Shown in pieces: positions 54,367-63,833 of a DNA stretch of 64,000 nucleotides. The stretch covers positions 3,310 to 67,309 of the forward strand of contig NZ_DAVG01000062.1 in assembly GCF_002505485.1 (NCBI RefSeq), written 5' to 3'. The position numbers were made by a program, and so were the translations under genes. Every line of letters begins with the position of its first letter. The first letter of the stretch is position 1. This DNA is from Methanosarcina sp. UBA5 (GTDB lineage Archaea; Halobacteriota; Methanosarcinia; Methanosarcinales; Methanosarcinaceae). The notes beneath the pieces were generated by a model. It had not been told where the DNA came from and did no database searches. It worked only from the letters and a program-made list of their open reading frames with translations.

Positions 54367-54906
54367 GAGATACTGATAAATATCTAAGAGGCTGTCTTAA
54401 AATTCAAATCGTTCATACAATTAGGTAATGGCAATGTTAAACTTTAAAAATCATACCGTAAATTTGTTCGGCAATTCAGGTACACATTGATTTTAAAGAT
54501 GCTGTTTCATCCCATATGGCTACGCACTCGATATATAAAATCAAATGTAATAACCATCATTGATTAAAATTACACTTTAGAAATTTAACGGCTAAATGCT
54601 AATGTTTTTAATTTCAAGTGCGTAAGTCCTATCCCAATTGCAGGACTCAAATTTAATTTTAAGACACGTTTGAAGAGATGAATGGATGTTTCAATCTTTG
54701 TTTTAATGGATCTTGCTCACCAACCAGCTGGACGGGATAAATTTCTGATCAATGTCTGGCGCTACCGTTAAAGGGGAGTTTGGTCGGAAAAAACAACGGA
54801 CTCCGAATCCACTGTTGGGCATAATCCCCAAAGTTGTAGACGAATTCCCGTACTTGTCCGATGCACGAGGTGTTGAGAAACTTAGAATCAAACTGCCACC
54901 ATACTT
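54367..54906. other. Spacer, no gene assigned
   Basis: Apart from a CRISPR-like copy at 54688, no gene is seen. Both strands have a frame between about 54703 and 54900 (for example minus NFGDYAQQWIRSPLFFPTK), but without a start signal or family match. Confidence 0.35.
54688..54724 (+). repeat. Solitary CRISPR-repeat-like copy, best preserved
   Basis: It starts GTTTCAATCTTTGTTTTAAT and continues GGATCTTGCTCACCAAC. I count 33 of 37 positions identical to the recalled Methanosarcina repeat. No second repeat follows at spacer distance. Confidence 0.6.
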
Positions 54907-55758
54907 TCACTTGACCATTCGAATGATTATGAAAATTAAGAATGCCACTAATCCAGTCAGGTATATCCAGCGAATATAAATTCGCCGATTTACTATTTTT
55001 GAGTCTAATAATTTTCCTGTTGAGTACAGAATAACTAAATTTATTAGTAAAATGGGAAAAAGATAAATCCACTCTAACCAGCCTAACAAAAACGGTAAGC
55101 TACTTGCAACAACTACCAGTAAGAAAATTGCTCCGCTGATTTTCAATGCGTTTTCGCGACCAAGTACCAGGGCTAAGGAACGGGATCCTGCCTGACTATC
55201 GCCTTCAATGTCCATAGCGTCTGCCGCAATCTCTTCTCCTAAATCTGTAAGCATTAATATAACTGCGAAAAACCAGACTATTATTTCAAATGGTTTGTTT
55301 ACTGCTATACCGCCAAAAATAAAAGTCATACCAACCGAAAAGCTTACCATCAGATTTCCAATAAGTCCATCCTTTTTGAACCGCTAGTTGTAAAGAAAAC
55401 CCACTGCCCAGACCAGAATAACTGCTAGTAAAGCCTCTAAGCTAATCAGGTAGCCTGTGATAAGTCCAAGTACTGCCACAACAATGGAGAGCAGAATGAC
55501 TTCTCCCTCAGTAACAAGGCCTGCTGGGAGGGGTCTTTCTGGCGCGTTTATTTTGTCAATTTCGAGATCAAAATAGTCGTTAAGGATCAGAGACGTAGCC
55601 GAAATGAAAAAAATGCTTAGAAACCCTAATAAAATTTCCATTGTGGTAGGGAGTGCGCCTAATGCCAGTAATTCCCCTAATATCACGCACACTCCTGCAG
55701 TAAATGGTAGTTCAAAACGGAATAAGCGGAACAGCCCTAGAATTTTCGGCCTAAGCAT
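54907..55758 (-). pseudogene. UbiA-family (DGGGP synthase-like) prenyltransferase with in-frame TAG
   Basis: 283 coding positions with TAG at codon 125 (55384-55386). Before it: MLRPKILGLFRLFRFELPFT and the first prenyl-diphosphate motif NDYFDLEIDKINAPERPLPA. After it, in the same frame: RFKKDGLIGNLMVSFSVGMT and the second motif DLGEEIAADAMDIEGD. About nine membrane helices result. This is the family that adds geranylgeranyl groups in archaeal lipid synthesis. TAG sits after FLYN where a Trp (TGG) seems likely in relatives. Methanosarcina can read TAG as pyrrolysine, so this may be a functional readthrough gene or a nonsense mutant. No frameshift is seen. Confidence 0.85.
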
Positions 55759-55937
55759 AAAAGTATTATAAGTAACGAAATGTTTTAATTTTTTTGAGTG
55801 AATTTTGAAGTGGATCTTAAGGGCTTACTCATTAATTTTCTACTTCTTCTCACAAACTCATAAACAACTAACATAATTTCTTTTTGGTTGCAGAGTACAA
55901 GAGATAAGCTACTGCAATACTCTTACCTGGCTCTAGA

Positions 55938-56207
55938 TCACACGTTACTGTTGTTCTTCTTTTCATTAATTCCAGTCGCTTTTCTGGTGGTATATAGATA
56001 TAAAAAAACCCCAGCAATTGACATTACTTCTAAAATTGTAAAATAAATCATTTGTGAGCGGTCACCAGAATTATAATTATGCCAGATGAATAAAAGATAA
56101 CCGAAGCAGTAAATCACGTTGGCATAGAATGCTTTATTGACCATGACCATGTACGACGCTATTATATTAGGAATAATTATCCAAATATTTTCTATCATTT
56201 TTCCCAT
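55938..56207 (-). CDS. Small three-span membrane protein
   Basis: 89 residues with three hydrophobic segments (IWIIIPNIIASYMVMV; ANVIYCFGYLLFIWHNY; YFTILEVMSIAGVFLYLY) and a charged C-terminus (KKNNSNV). The pattern is like half of a SWEET/PQ-loop protein, but the PQ motif is absent. Probably an integral membrane protein of unknown function. Confidence 0.65.
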   Translation of the reverse strand: MGKMIENIWIIIPNIIASYMVMVNKAFYANVIYCFGYLLFIWHNYNSGDRSQMIYFTILEVMSIAGVFLYLYTTRKATGINEKKNNSNV

Positions 56208-56965
56208 CCGTTTTTGATATTGAAGCTCGTAAGAGTTCTAATTTCGGCATTATTATAAATAAAACCTAAACTAAGTTCCCCTTCCACTTTGTGCTTGAAA
56301 ATGCAGAAGCACATAAAATAAGTGAATTAAAATAAAAATAACAGTAATCAGTATATTAAGTTTGTTGAGGGAAGTTTTGAAGTTCTACAGTCTTTTAGAG
56401 AACCTTTAATGGAACTGTAGATTGGGTATGGATAGCGTTTCAATCCTTGTTTTAGTGGAAGACCAATCAGGGAACACCTTTTTTGATCAGATAAAACCCT
56501 CAACAACCTGTTCTCTTACTTTTCTCCCTGATCATTCACATCTTTTCTCAAAAAATGAAGCTCAAATCTCTTAAAAATATCAAACAGTTGAAAAAATCTC
56601 TAAAAAATCAAGCTGGCGAGAACGTTATTATTAAAACGTCTCTAAGTGTTAAATTCGTATCATAGCTGGGTAAATAGAACAAAATACTTGTGAAGAGATC
56701 CTTTTAACTGTAACGTAGACCAAAATTGTGTGAATGAGCTCCTGCAGAATTGAGTTGCAGGCAAAAGATACAGGAATAGAGGGGAACACTCGGGGAGTAA
56801 GGGACAAAGATGCAATATGGGGGTATTGTGTCGGAAAGGCTCCTTACTCCCTTCTACCTCTAACTTTTTTGTCTATAATCTCTAATATTTTCTTATTTTT
56901 TCGGGTTTCTATAAAATTTCCCTTATTTTTCCCTTATTTTTCCCGGATTTTTCTTGGACTCGGCC
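56208..56965. other. Spacer with CRISPR-like half repeat and 10-bp inverted repeat
   Basis: 758 bp with no clear gene. 56437-56459 reads GTTTCAATCCTTGTTTTAGT plus GGA, the first 23 bases of a CRISPR-like repeat, then diverges. GGGAGTAAGG (56793-56802) and CCTTACTCCC (56842-56851) form a perfect inverted repeat with a 39-base loop. A T-rich run follows near 56890-56960. Confidence 0.5.
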
Positions 56966-57688
56966 TTATTTTTTCCAGTTTTTTTCCATACCTCTGGCTC
57001 TCAGGTCTTCGGGCATTTTCTCTATAGCGTATCTAAGGGCGGTTCTGGGCATCTCTTTTTTGTTATTCATCACGTATTCGAAGACTTCATGCCTGTGGGA
57101 TTTGCTGGCTTCTTTAAGCATCCAACCGTAGCCTTTCTGTACCAGGTCGTCTCTGTCTTTGAGCAGGAGATCAGAGATTTCAAAAACCTCTTCAAGGAAA
57201 TTGCCTTTTCGGGCAGGCAGGATCAGGGTTACTGCAGATGCTCGCCTTACCCATCTGTTGTCCGACAGGGCCCAGACCTTGAGTTTTTCCACATATGCCG
57301 GAAATTTCTCTATAAAAGAGCCCACTGCATGGTTGCAGAGAGTGTCACACTTCGCCCAGTTGTTAACGTAGTTTTCAACCCAGTGCTCAAAGGTAAGAAA
57401 ATCGTCTTCGGAGTAATCATTTCTTACCTGGTAAGCCCACTCGGCTGCAATATAGGCTTCCTCGCAGTAGTCGGACCGAAAGAGTTCCTCGCACAGGCAA
57501 AAGATCTCTTTTTTGTCTTCGGACTCGATCTCATTAAAGTAACTTTTCGCAATTCTTCTCACAAGCGCAGTCTTTACTCCGTAGCAGCGGACTTCTTCTT
57601 TAAAAAAGCGAGACGAACTGGATTTTGTTTTCTCATCCACGCTGAGGGCTAGCTCCTCTCTGATCCTGGATATAATATTAGGTTCCAC
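56966..57688 (-). CDS. DNA alkylation repair protein AlkD
   Basis: 240 residues of HEAT-like helices. CDTLCNHAVGSFIEKFP, NRWVRRASAVTLILPARKG and DLVQKGYGWMLKEASKSH are typical of the AlkC/AlkD glycosylase family, which removes N3- and N7-alkylated bases without base flipping. Start GTG at 57688. Nothing nearby suggests an operon. Confidence 0.9.
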   Translation of the reverse strand: MEPNIISRIREELALSVDEKTKSSSSRFFKEEVRCYGVKTALVRRIAKSYFNEIESEDKKEIFCLCEELFRSDYCEEAYIAAEWAYQVRNDYSEDDFLTFEHWVENYVNNWAKCDTLCNHAVGSFIEKFPAYVEKLKVWALSDNRWVRRASAVTLILPARKGNFLEEVFEISDLLLKDRDDLVQKGYGWMLKEASKSHRHEVFEYVMNNKKEMPRTALRYAIEKMPEDLRARGMEKNWKK

Positions 57689-57865
57689 AGTTCTCTATTT
57701 AATAAGGGGTGTACTTATATTTTATTTATATATACTTACATTTTATTCATATTTATTTACATTCTACTTCTATCTTGTTTTTGAGCACTTCCAGATAAAT
57801 AAAAAGCGTAGATAAATAAAATAGAGCCTGAAAACATTTTTCATAAGGAAATTCAATCTCTATTT

Positions 57866-58360
57866 ATGCCCAAAGTAAAAATTCGCCCTCAAGAACTCTT
57901 TGATGCCGAACGTTTCTTTGACATAATTACACGTACAAACCTCGAGTTCATTGAGTTTCCTATAAAAACGCTTGAAGAAGAAAGGTATTTTCTGGAACTA
58001 AATGAAACTAAAAGAAAGGCTAACTTTGAGTACAACTTTTCCGTTCTTTATTACGGAAGACTTGTGGGAGCCTGCGGGATAAGGATTGACCAGCACAGGC
58101 CCTGGATAGGAGAAATCGGTTACTTCATTGACAGGGACTATCAGGGAATGGGGATTGCAACCGAGGCTGTAAGACAGCTTGAAAAGGTCGGGTTTGAGCA
58201 ACTGGATTTAAGGAGAATTGTTATCCTTATGGATACCCGGAACCTTGCAAGCGAGCGTGTGGCCCAGAAATGCGGGTACGAAAAAGAAGGCACAATGAAA
58301 AAAGTCCATCGGATAGGGGAAGATTATTACGATTGCTTCCTTTATGCGAAAACCAGATAA
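57866..58360 (+). CDS. GNAT acetyltransferase, RimJ/RimL type
   Basis: 164 residues. GEIGYFIDRDYQGMGIATEAVRQL is the acetyl-CoA site (Q/RxxGxG/A), and ILMDTRNLASERVAQKCGYEKEG is the C-terminal motif of RimJ-type enzymes. The substrate (protein N-terminus or small molecule) cannot be told. The ATG has no clear ribosome site. Confidence 0.9.
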   Translation: MPKVKIRPQELFDAERFFDIITRTNLEFIEFPIKTLEEERYFLELNETKRKANFEYNFSVLYYGRLVGACGIRIDQHRPWIGEIGYFIDRDYQGMGIATEAVRQLEKVGFEQLDLRRIVILMDTRNLASERVAQKCGYEKEGTMKKVHRIGEDYYDCFLYAKTR

Positions 58361-58506
58361 TGAAGAATGAAGGGCGAAAGAAAAAAATCATATACTCCCG
58401 GAAGGAAAATCAAACAGGCTGGAATAGATTAAAATAAAAATTCAGGTCAGCCTGTAAACCTGTAATTAGAGACGGAAAACATGCAGGCAGCGCAGGCCTG
58501 ACTGAG

Positions 58507-58866
58507 TCATACAAGCCCGATAACCTGTATAAGGCTGTTTCCATACCAGACAACCATAAGATTATTTGCGGTTACAAAGACCCCAACGGATTCTATAATA
58601 CGTTTTGTGAGAGCCCATTTTTCCCCCGACGCTTTTATCAAAGGGGCTGCATAAAAAAGCAGGAGAATAAAACCTACTTTAACAAGTAAAAGGTGATATA
58701 TCCCGTAATTTTCCAGAATCATTGCAGGGACCGGATTATATTCCGTACCCTGAGGTAAGGCACAAACAGTAGAGGCCCAATCTCCTATTACATAGAAAAG
58801 AATGATGAAACGTATCTCGTAGAGGTAGGAACTGAACGAACCCCGAGCACTGCAGACTTCCAACAA
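58507..58866 (-). CDS. DUF5658-like membrane protein
   Basis: 119 residues with three membrane helices. IILFYVIGDWASTVCALPQGTEYNPVPAMILENYG is the common motif of this small family, followed by LLLVKVGFILLLFYAAP. Start TTG at 58866 after a GGGGGG run. Function unknown; the family name is from memory. Confidence 0.7.
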   Translation of the reverse strand: MLEVCSARGSFSSYLYEIRFIILFYVIGDWASTVCALPQGTEYNPVPAMILENYGIYHLLLVKVGFILLLFYAAPLIKASGEKWALTKRIIESVGVFVTANNLMVVWYGNSLIQVIGLV

Positions 58867-59238
58867 ATAACCCCCCAGAACTACCCGTTTTTCGGTAGAG
58901 GCAAAACTATATTATAAGATTAAATATACGTAAGAAACAAAGACAAGAAACTAAAATAGAGACTAATAATTTTTAGAAAGGTCCCATTAAGAATCTTTGG
59001 ACAATTCAGGGCATAAGATGCGTTAAATCGGATGTAAATATATCAGCTAATTTGTTACGATGTTAGGTATTTGTACTCATAGTTTTATTAAGGTTTATTA
59101 TCTCTGGTTGTAACCTTTTGAAAGAGTTAAACTGCAAATACTTATATCTAAAATTATAGGTTGGTTTGCTCACAGAAAAATTGAGTGTAATCTCAAATTC
59201 ATGGATTAGCGAGACTTTTACTCTAGACTTTCAGATAG
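58867..59238 (+). promoter_or_regulatory. Promoter region of the ABC ATPase gene
   Basis: 372 bp without a gene. TTATATCT at 59142-59149 is a good TATA box, about 90 bp before the ATG, implying a leader of some 65 bases. Confidence 0.45.
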
Positions 59239-60066
59239 ATGATAAAAATGACTCAAAACATGGACTTTCCAGGGAAGACCGATTCTCCTTCCTTACTGGA
59301 ACTGAAAAATGTAACCGTTGTCAGAGGCGGGAGAAAAATCCTTGATTCGGTGTCCCTATCAATTGGGCAGGGAGAACATGTTGCGATTATTGGGCCTAAT
59401 GGCTCTGGGAAATCTTCTCTCATCAAGACATTTACAAAGGAATATCACCCTCTTGCAGCGGCTGATGGGCTTGTTCTGAATATTATGGGCAAAGGGACTT
59501 GGAATGTCTTTGATCTCAGGAAACTGCTCGGGATAGTCTCCGGTGACCTTCAGCAGATCTACTATCGCCAGGTTAGTGTGCTGGATGTCGTACTCTCAGG
59601 GTTTTTCAGCAGCATAGGAATTTACTATAACCATAAAGTTACCCCTGAAATGGAAACCAGAGCAAGGGAAGTGCTTGAGTTTCTTGAGATTTCCCACCTT
59701 ACAGACAGGCTGATGTCCGAACTTTCCTCAGGAGAAGCCAGGAGGGTACTTATAGGGAGAGCCCTTGTGCATGACCCCGAAGCCCTTATTTTAGATGAGC
59801 CTGCAAACAGCCTTGACCTTAAAGCCCTTCATAGCTTCCGCGAAATTGTTCGGAAAATTGCCGGCTCGGGAAAGAGTATTATTCTTGTTACTCACACCCT
59901 TGAAGATATTATTCCCGAAATTAACCGTGTGATTCTAATAAAAAACGGAAAAATCTTCATGGACGGAAAAAAGCCGGAAATTCTTACCGACGCAAACCTT
60001 TCGGAATTGTTTTCCCTTCCGGTTGAAGTCGTGGAGAAGAACGGTTACTACCAGGCTCTCATCTGA
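59239..60066 (+). CDS. Stand-alone ABC-type ATPase (ModF/YlmA-like)
   Basis: 275 residues. Walker A AIIGPNGSGKSSLIKTF, Q-loop SGDLQQIYYR, signature ELSSGEARRVLIGRAL and Walker B ALILDEPANSLDL. No permease or binding protein is adjacent. The arrangement resembles single-domain ModF-like ATPases of unknown substrate. It may serve a distant transporter or a non-transport role. Confidence 0.9.
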   Translation: MIKMTQNMDFPGKTDSPSLLELKNVTVVRGGRKILDSVSLSIGQGEHVAIIGPNGSGKSSLIKTFTKEYHPLAAADGLVLNIMGKGTWNVFDLRKLLGIVSGDLQQIYYRQVSVLDVVLSGFFSSIGIYYNHKVTPEMETRAREVLEFLEISHLTDRLMSELSSGEARRVLIGRALVHDPEALILDEPANSLDLKALHSFREIVRKIAGSGKSIILVTHTLEDIIPEINRVILIKNGKIFMDGKKPEILTDANLSELFSLPVEVVEKNGYYQALI

Positions 60067-60465
60067 GGATCAGGCATGAATTAAAACAAAAGAGCTGACA
60101 AAGTGAAAAATTAACGCAAGCATATTAAAAATGCAGGCTGATCAACAGTCAGGCATATTAACAATCTCGGCTTATCAGCAGTTCAGGCTTATCAATAACT
60201 CTGAAGTATCAGAATAAACTGATACTGATTTATGCTTTTTATCGATATCCTCAACAGGTTCTGCGACTTTCATGTTTTTCCTTTTTCTCTTTAACATTGT
60301 CTATCTTCATTTCTTCTAACAGGCCGCAGTTATAAATTTTAATCGTTCCGTCACGCGTCCTGCATCCCTTACAAACTTCTCTTCGATTGATACACTTTAA
60401 TATTCATACGTGAATTTAAATATAAACATACAACTGAATGGCAAAAGGCCCTGGGGGATTAAAAA
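60067..60465 (+). promoter_or_regulatory. Spacer with short repeats and palindromic promoter element
   Basis: 399 bp. Short AGGCTTATCAATAA-type repeats recur near 60134-60205. At 60397-60420 the sequence TTTAAT-ATTCATACGTGAAT-TTAAA is an imperfect palindrome next to AAATATAAAC, a TATA-like element upstream of the synthase gene. Confidence 0.45.
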
Positions 60466-62277
60466 TTGGGAAAGCATTTTGTCATAATTGCCGGAGAAGA
60501 AGCAGGTCCTAAATCAAATAAAATGGGCGGGATCTGGAATGTTATTCATGAAGAAGCACAAACCCTTGCCGCGCTTGTCGATTCAGGGCAACTAGATACA
60601 AAAGAAGATAAAGAGATCCTCGTTGCGGGCCCTTATTATGCGCACAGGGGTGCGGATTGGAATCGGGGGTTAAACAGGATTACGGATATGGAGGAATTTG
60701 AATCCCTCAACCCTGACGAGGAACTCCGGAAAAGTCTTGAATCCCTTGAAAACTCAGGTATCAAGGTGTTTACAGGAGGCAAATTCGTAGGGAAAATGAA
60801 GATAGGATATTTGCAGTTTCAAACCTCAGATTTTGGGAAAATACGTTCCATATATCAGGGAAAGGAGATGAACCTTGAAAGCAGGATTAAAGCTGAAGCC
60901 TACGAGCACCTTGGGCTTGACTCCCTGAGATATGAAAATATGTCAAACGGGCTTGAATATACCCATTACCTCTGCCTGTCCTATGCGATTTCCGAGCTTA
61001 TTAGGCTCCTTATAAGCACAGCTTCGGAAAATCCCGAAACCTCTGGTGTAGCTTCAACTCAGGGTTCTATTCCCTGCCCAGGTGTCTCTCTGCACTGCCA
61101 TGAATTTGGGGTTTTTTATGCGCCAGCCAGGCTCAAGAAACTCGGAATCCCGGTAAATACGGTTGCAACCCTGCACGCAACTCTGCCCGGAAGGAATGCA
61201 GGATATAACTCCATCCAGAAAAGAAGGAATAATGACAGCACATGGCCTTCAGGCGTGCCTGAAAACCTGGCTGCCCTTGAGGCTCTGGCTGCATATGCCG
61301 ATACGGTTACTGCAGTCGGGGAATCGACCCGCCAGGAAGCCAGGCTCTTTTACGGGATTCACGGGATTGTTATCCGAAACGGAATAACCATAGAGTCTGA
61401 TAAGATAGACTGGGACCTGAAAGAAAGCTCCCTTGAAAGAATCCGAAAATTTCTTTCCGAAAACCTGTATAAGTACCACGGAGGGGAAAGGATAGAACCT
61501 GAAAAGATAATCCCGATTTTCACAATTTCCCGTCTGGAGGTGGAAAATAAAGGGTATCCTGACCTTCTCGATTCCCTTGTTGCGCTTGAGCATATAATAA
61601 AGAACAGTATTCTCGAAGGGCATATGCAGGAGGGAATCAGGGTAATCTGTTTCCTTGTTACGGCCGAAGGGCCCAAAACAAATCTCCCCTCAGGATTTCC
61701 TGTGAACCTGCCAAAAGAAGTGCTTGTGGGAAACGAGCTGAGAATCCAGCAGATGATCGAGGAAAAGGGGCTTGATTTTTCGAAAATGGTACGGGGAAAA
61801 CGCTCGGTTGCAGCACTTCTATATCCCCAGATTCTTTCAAGCTCGGATGGAGGACTGGGCATGGAAGTTGGGGAATTTATGGCAGGCTGCTGTGCAGGCA
61901 TTTTTCCCTCGCGCTATGACCCCTTCCTGCTCACAGGGCTTGAAGCCGGAATAGAAGGAACCCCAAGCGTGGTCAGCCAGGTCTGCGGCTTCAGTGATGC
62001 GATAAAGACAATTGAATCCCTTAAAGAAGTGCTTGGGGGAGTGATAGTTGTAGACAATATCAATCTTTCCTATTACGAAACAGTCCTTGACTACGCCCTG
62101 GCAGTCAGCTATTTCACGCGAAATTTCATAGAGGACAGGGTAAAGTATAAACTCCTCTGCAGAGAAGCCTTCCTCCTTGCAAAAGATATGGACTGGAAAG
62201 CTCCTACTGAACAGTATTATGAACTGATAAGCGGGGCTAGGTTCTGCAAACAGGAAAATGCTGCTGGTAGGGGATAA
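60466..62277 (+). CDS. Glycogen/starch-synthase-like glycosyltransferase
   Basis: 603 residues. KSNKMGGIWNVIHEEAQTLA is the ADP/UDP-glucose contact (K/R-x-GG) of glycogen synthases. IPIFTISRLEVENKGYPDLL and SRYDPFLLTGLEAGIEGTPSVVS form the C-terminal GT-B lobe. The chain is longer than bacterial GlgA and has features of the GT3/GT5 synthases. Start TTG at 60466 after GGGGGATT. galT-like gene 56 bp downstream suggests coupling to hexose-phosphate metabolism. Linear glucan formation is inferred. Confidence 0.85.
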   Translation: MGKHFVIIAGEEAGPKSNKMGGIWNVIHEEAQTLAALVDSGQLDTKEDKEILVAGPYYAHRGADWNRGLNRITDMEEFESLNPDEELRKSLESLENSGIKVFTGGKFVGKMKIGYLQFQTSDFGKIRSIYQGKEMNLESRIKAEAYEHLGLDSLRYENMSNGLEYTHYLCLSYAISELIRLLISTASENPETSGVASTQGSIPCPGVSLHCHEFGVFYAPARLKKLGIPVNTVATLHATLPGRNAGYNSIQKRRNNDSTWPSGVPENLAALEALAAYADTVTAVGESTRQEARLFYGIHGIVIRNGITIESDKIDWDLKESSLERIRKFLSENLYKYHGGERIEPEKIIPIFTISRLEVENKGYPDLLDSLVALEHIIKNSILEGHMQEGIRVICFLVTAEGPKTNLPSGFPVNLPKEVLVGNELRIQQMIEEKGLDFSKMVRGKRSVAALLYPQILSSSDGGLGMEVGEFMAGCCAGIFPSRYDPFLLTGLEAGIEGTPSVVSQVCGFSDAIKTIESLKEVLGGVIVVDNINLSYYETVLDYALAVSYFTRNFIEDRVKYKLLCREAFLLAKDMDWKAPTEQYYELISGARFCKQENAAGRG

Positions 62278-62333
62278 AAAGATAGTTGAAGTATCTGGAA
62301 TAACAAAAAGAGATATGATGAGGTTTTCCTGAA

Positions 62334-63338
62334 ATGTCAGAAATCAGAAAACATTACTTTCTTTCCGAGTACTGTATAATTGCCGAAGAAAGATCTAAAA
62401 GACCTTCGGATTTTGCAGTTGCGGACGAAGGCCGCGGGAAAAACGGCTCTGAAAGCTGCCTTTTCTGCGGAGGAGCCGAGGAAAATACCCCTCTTGCCAC
62501 TGCTGTCTATAAAAATGGGAAAATCTATTCCGATACCCCTGAAAAAAGGGTACGCAACTGGGATTTCCGCTGCTTTCCTAATCTTTATCCTGCTCTTTCA
62601 CCTGTGCCTGACTCCCCAAAGCATGAGGAAAATGGGCTGCAGGCTGAACCCGGGTATGGGTTTCATGAAGTTATCGTAGAGTCACCTTTGCATGGGAGAA
62701 GGCTTGAGGATTTTTCTAATTTTGAAATCTCAGGACTCATGCAGGTTTATAGAGACCGTACATGCAGTTATACATCTCGTGAAAATATACGCTACGTTTC
62801 CCTGTTTAAAAATTCCGGGGAGAAAGCAGGGGCTTCGATTAACCATCTCCACAGCCAGCTTCTTGCCCTGCCTTTTTGTCCCCCTCTTCTGGCAAGGGAA
62901 CTGAAAGTTATCAGGAAAATAGAGAAATGTCCTTACTGTGCTATCTTTAATCTGGAAAAAACCTCTTCCCGTTTGATATCTGAAAACAGCGAATGGATAG
63001 CCTTTACTCCTTATTCCTCAATGGGGCCATTTGAAGTTTGGATCCTTTCCCGAAAGCATGTCAGTTCTCTTGGTGATTGCAGTGACGAACTTCTTTTTGC
63101 TCTGGGGCATATTCTGAAAGACATTCTCAAAAGTTATGGACGAGTTCTTGGAAACCCACCGTTCAACTATATGTTTTACCAGCTTTCCGAAGCTCCTGAA
63201 TATCACCTGAACCTTCGTTTGCTCCCTAGAATTTCTATTAATGCGGGTTTTGAGCTCAATACAGGAAGTTATATCAATACTATTTCTCCGGAAAGGGCAG
63301 CCTCTTATTTGAGGGAAGACCTTACGCACGGAGAATGA
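62334..63338 (+). CDS. galT: Galactose-1-phosphate uridylyltransferase-like protein
   Basis: 334 residues, HIT superfamily. Zinc-type Cys pairs: SCLFCGGAEENTP and CPYCAIF. The active-site motif is INHLHSQLLALPF in place of the common HPHGQ, so the catalytic His is kept but its flank is altered. It likely exchanges UMP between UDP-glucose and a sugar 1-phosphate, though the substrate may not be galactose. Same strand as the synthase gene. Confidence 0.85.
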   Translation: MSEIRKHYFLSEYCIIAEERSKRPSDFAVADEGRGKNGSESCLFCGGAEENTPLATAVYKNGKIYSDTPEKRVRNWDFRCFPNLYPALSPVPDSPKHEENGLQAEPGYGFHEVIVESPLHGRRLEDFSNFEISGLMQVYRDRTCSYTSRENIRYVSLFKNSGEKAGASINHLHSQLLALPFCPPLLARELKVIRKIEKCPYCAIFNLEKTSSRLISENSEWIAFTPYSSMGPFEVWILSRKHVSSLGDCSDELLFALGHILKDILKSYGRVLGNPPFNYMFYQLSEAPEYHLNLRLLPRISINAGFELNTGSYINTISPERAASYLREDLTHGE

Positions 63339-63833
63339 GACTCCTAAATAACTGAAAAAGAGGGGTTTAACAGACTCTTCTAATTTCCAGTCTAGGTTAT
63401 AACAAAAATTTACAGATATGTTTATCTACCATTAAAAAGGAATAAAGTTAGTAAAGTATAGAATACCAAATTCTTAACGCAAAAACCATCTTCGTATCAT
63501 GTAAATCAAGGTCATACCCCTTTTGCTTTATATAACCTGTTGAAGGCTTAGGGGGCATAGAATTACAGAAAGATTGTGGCAAGCTGGATTCAGTGAACTT
63601 TAGATTAGTATAACTGAATAATACAACTGAATAATATACTTTTAATATACAGATTAATACTATTAATTAATATAAACGATTAAATAAAATTACTAATATA
63701 TCTCATTAATATAACAAACCATTAATATGTCTGAATTCAGCAAACTAAAGAATGTAATATTAGAAAGGCAAGGGGGAGCCTGCATTCTTCTTTACTCCTT
63801 AACTCCCATTTTGACAAAGGGATAAGTGAGCTT
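63339..63833. other. AT-rich spacer, no gene seen
   Basis: 495 bp. The repeat AACTGAATAATA occurs twice (about 63613 and 63627), followed by many TTAATATA runs to 63730. It probably holds the promoter of the next glycosyltransferase gene. Confidence 0.45.

Noticed and set aside
54703..55072. Frames on both strands downstream of the prenyltransferase
   Set aside because: No start signals and no family match; I could not decide which, if either, was ever coding.
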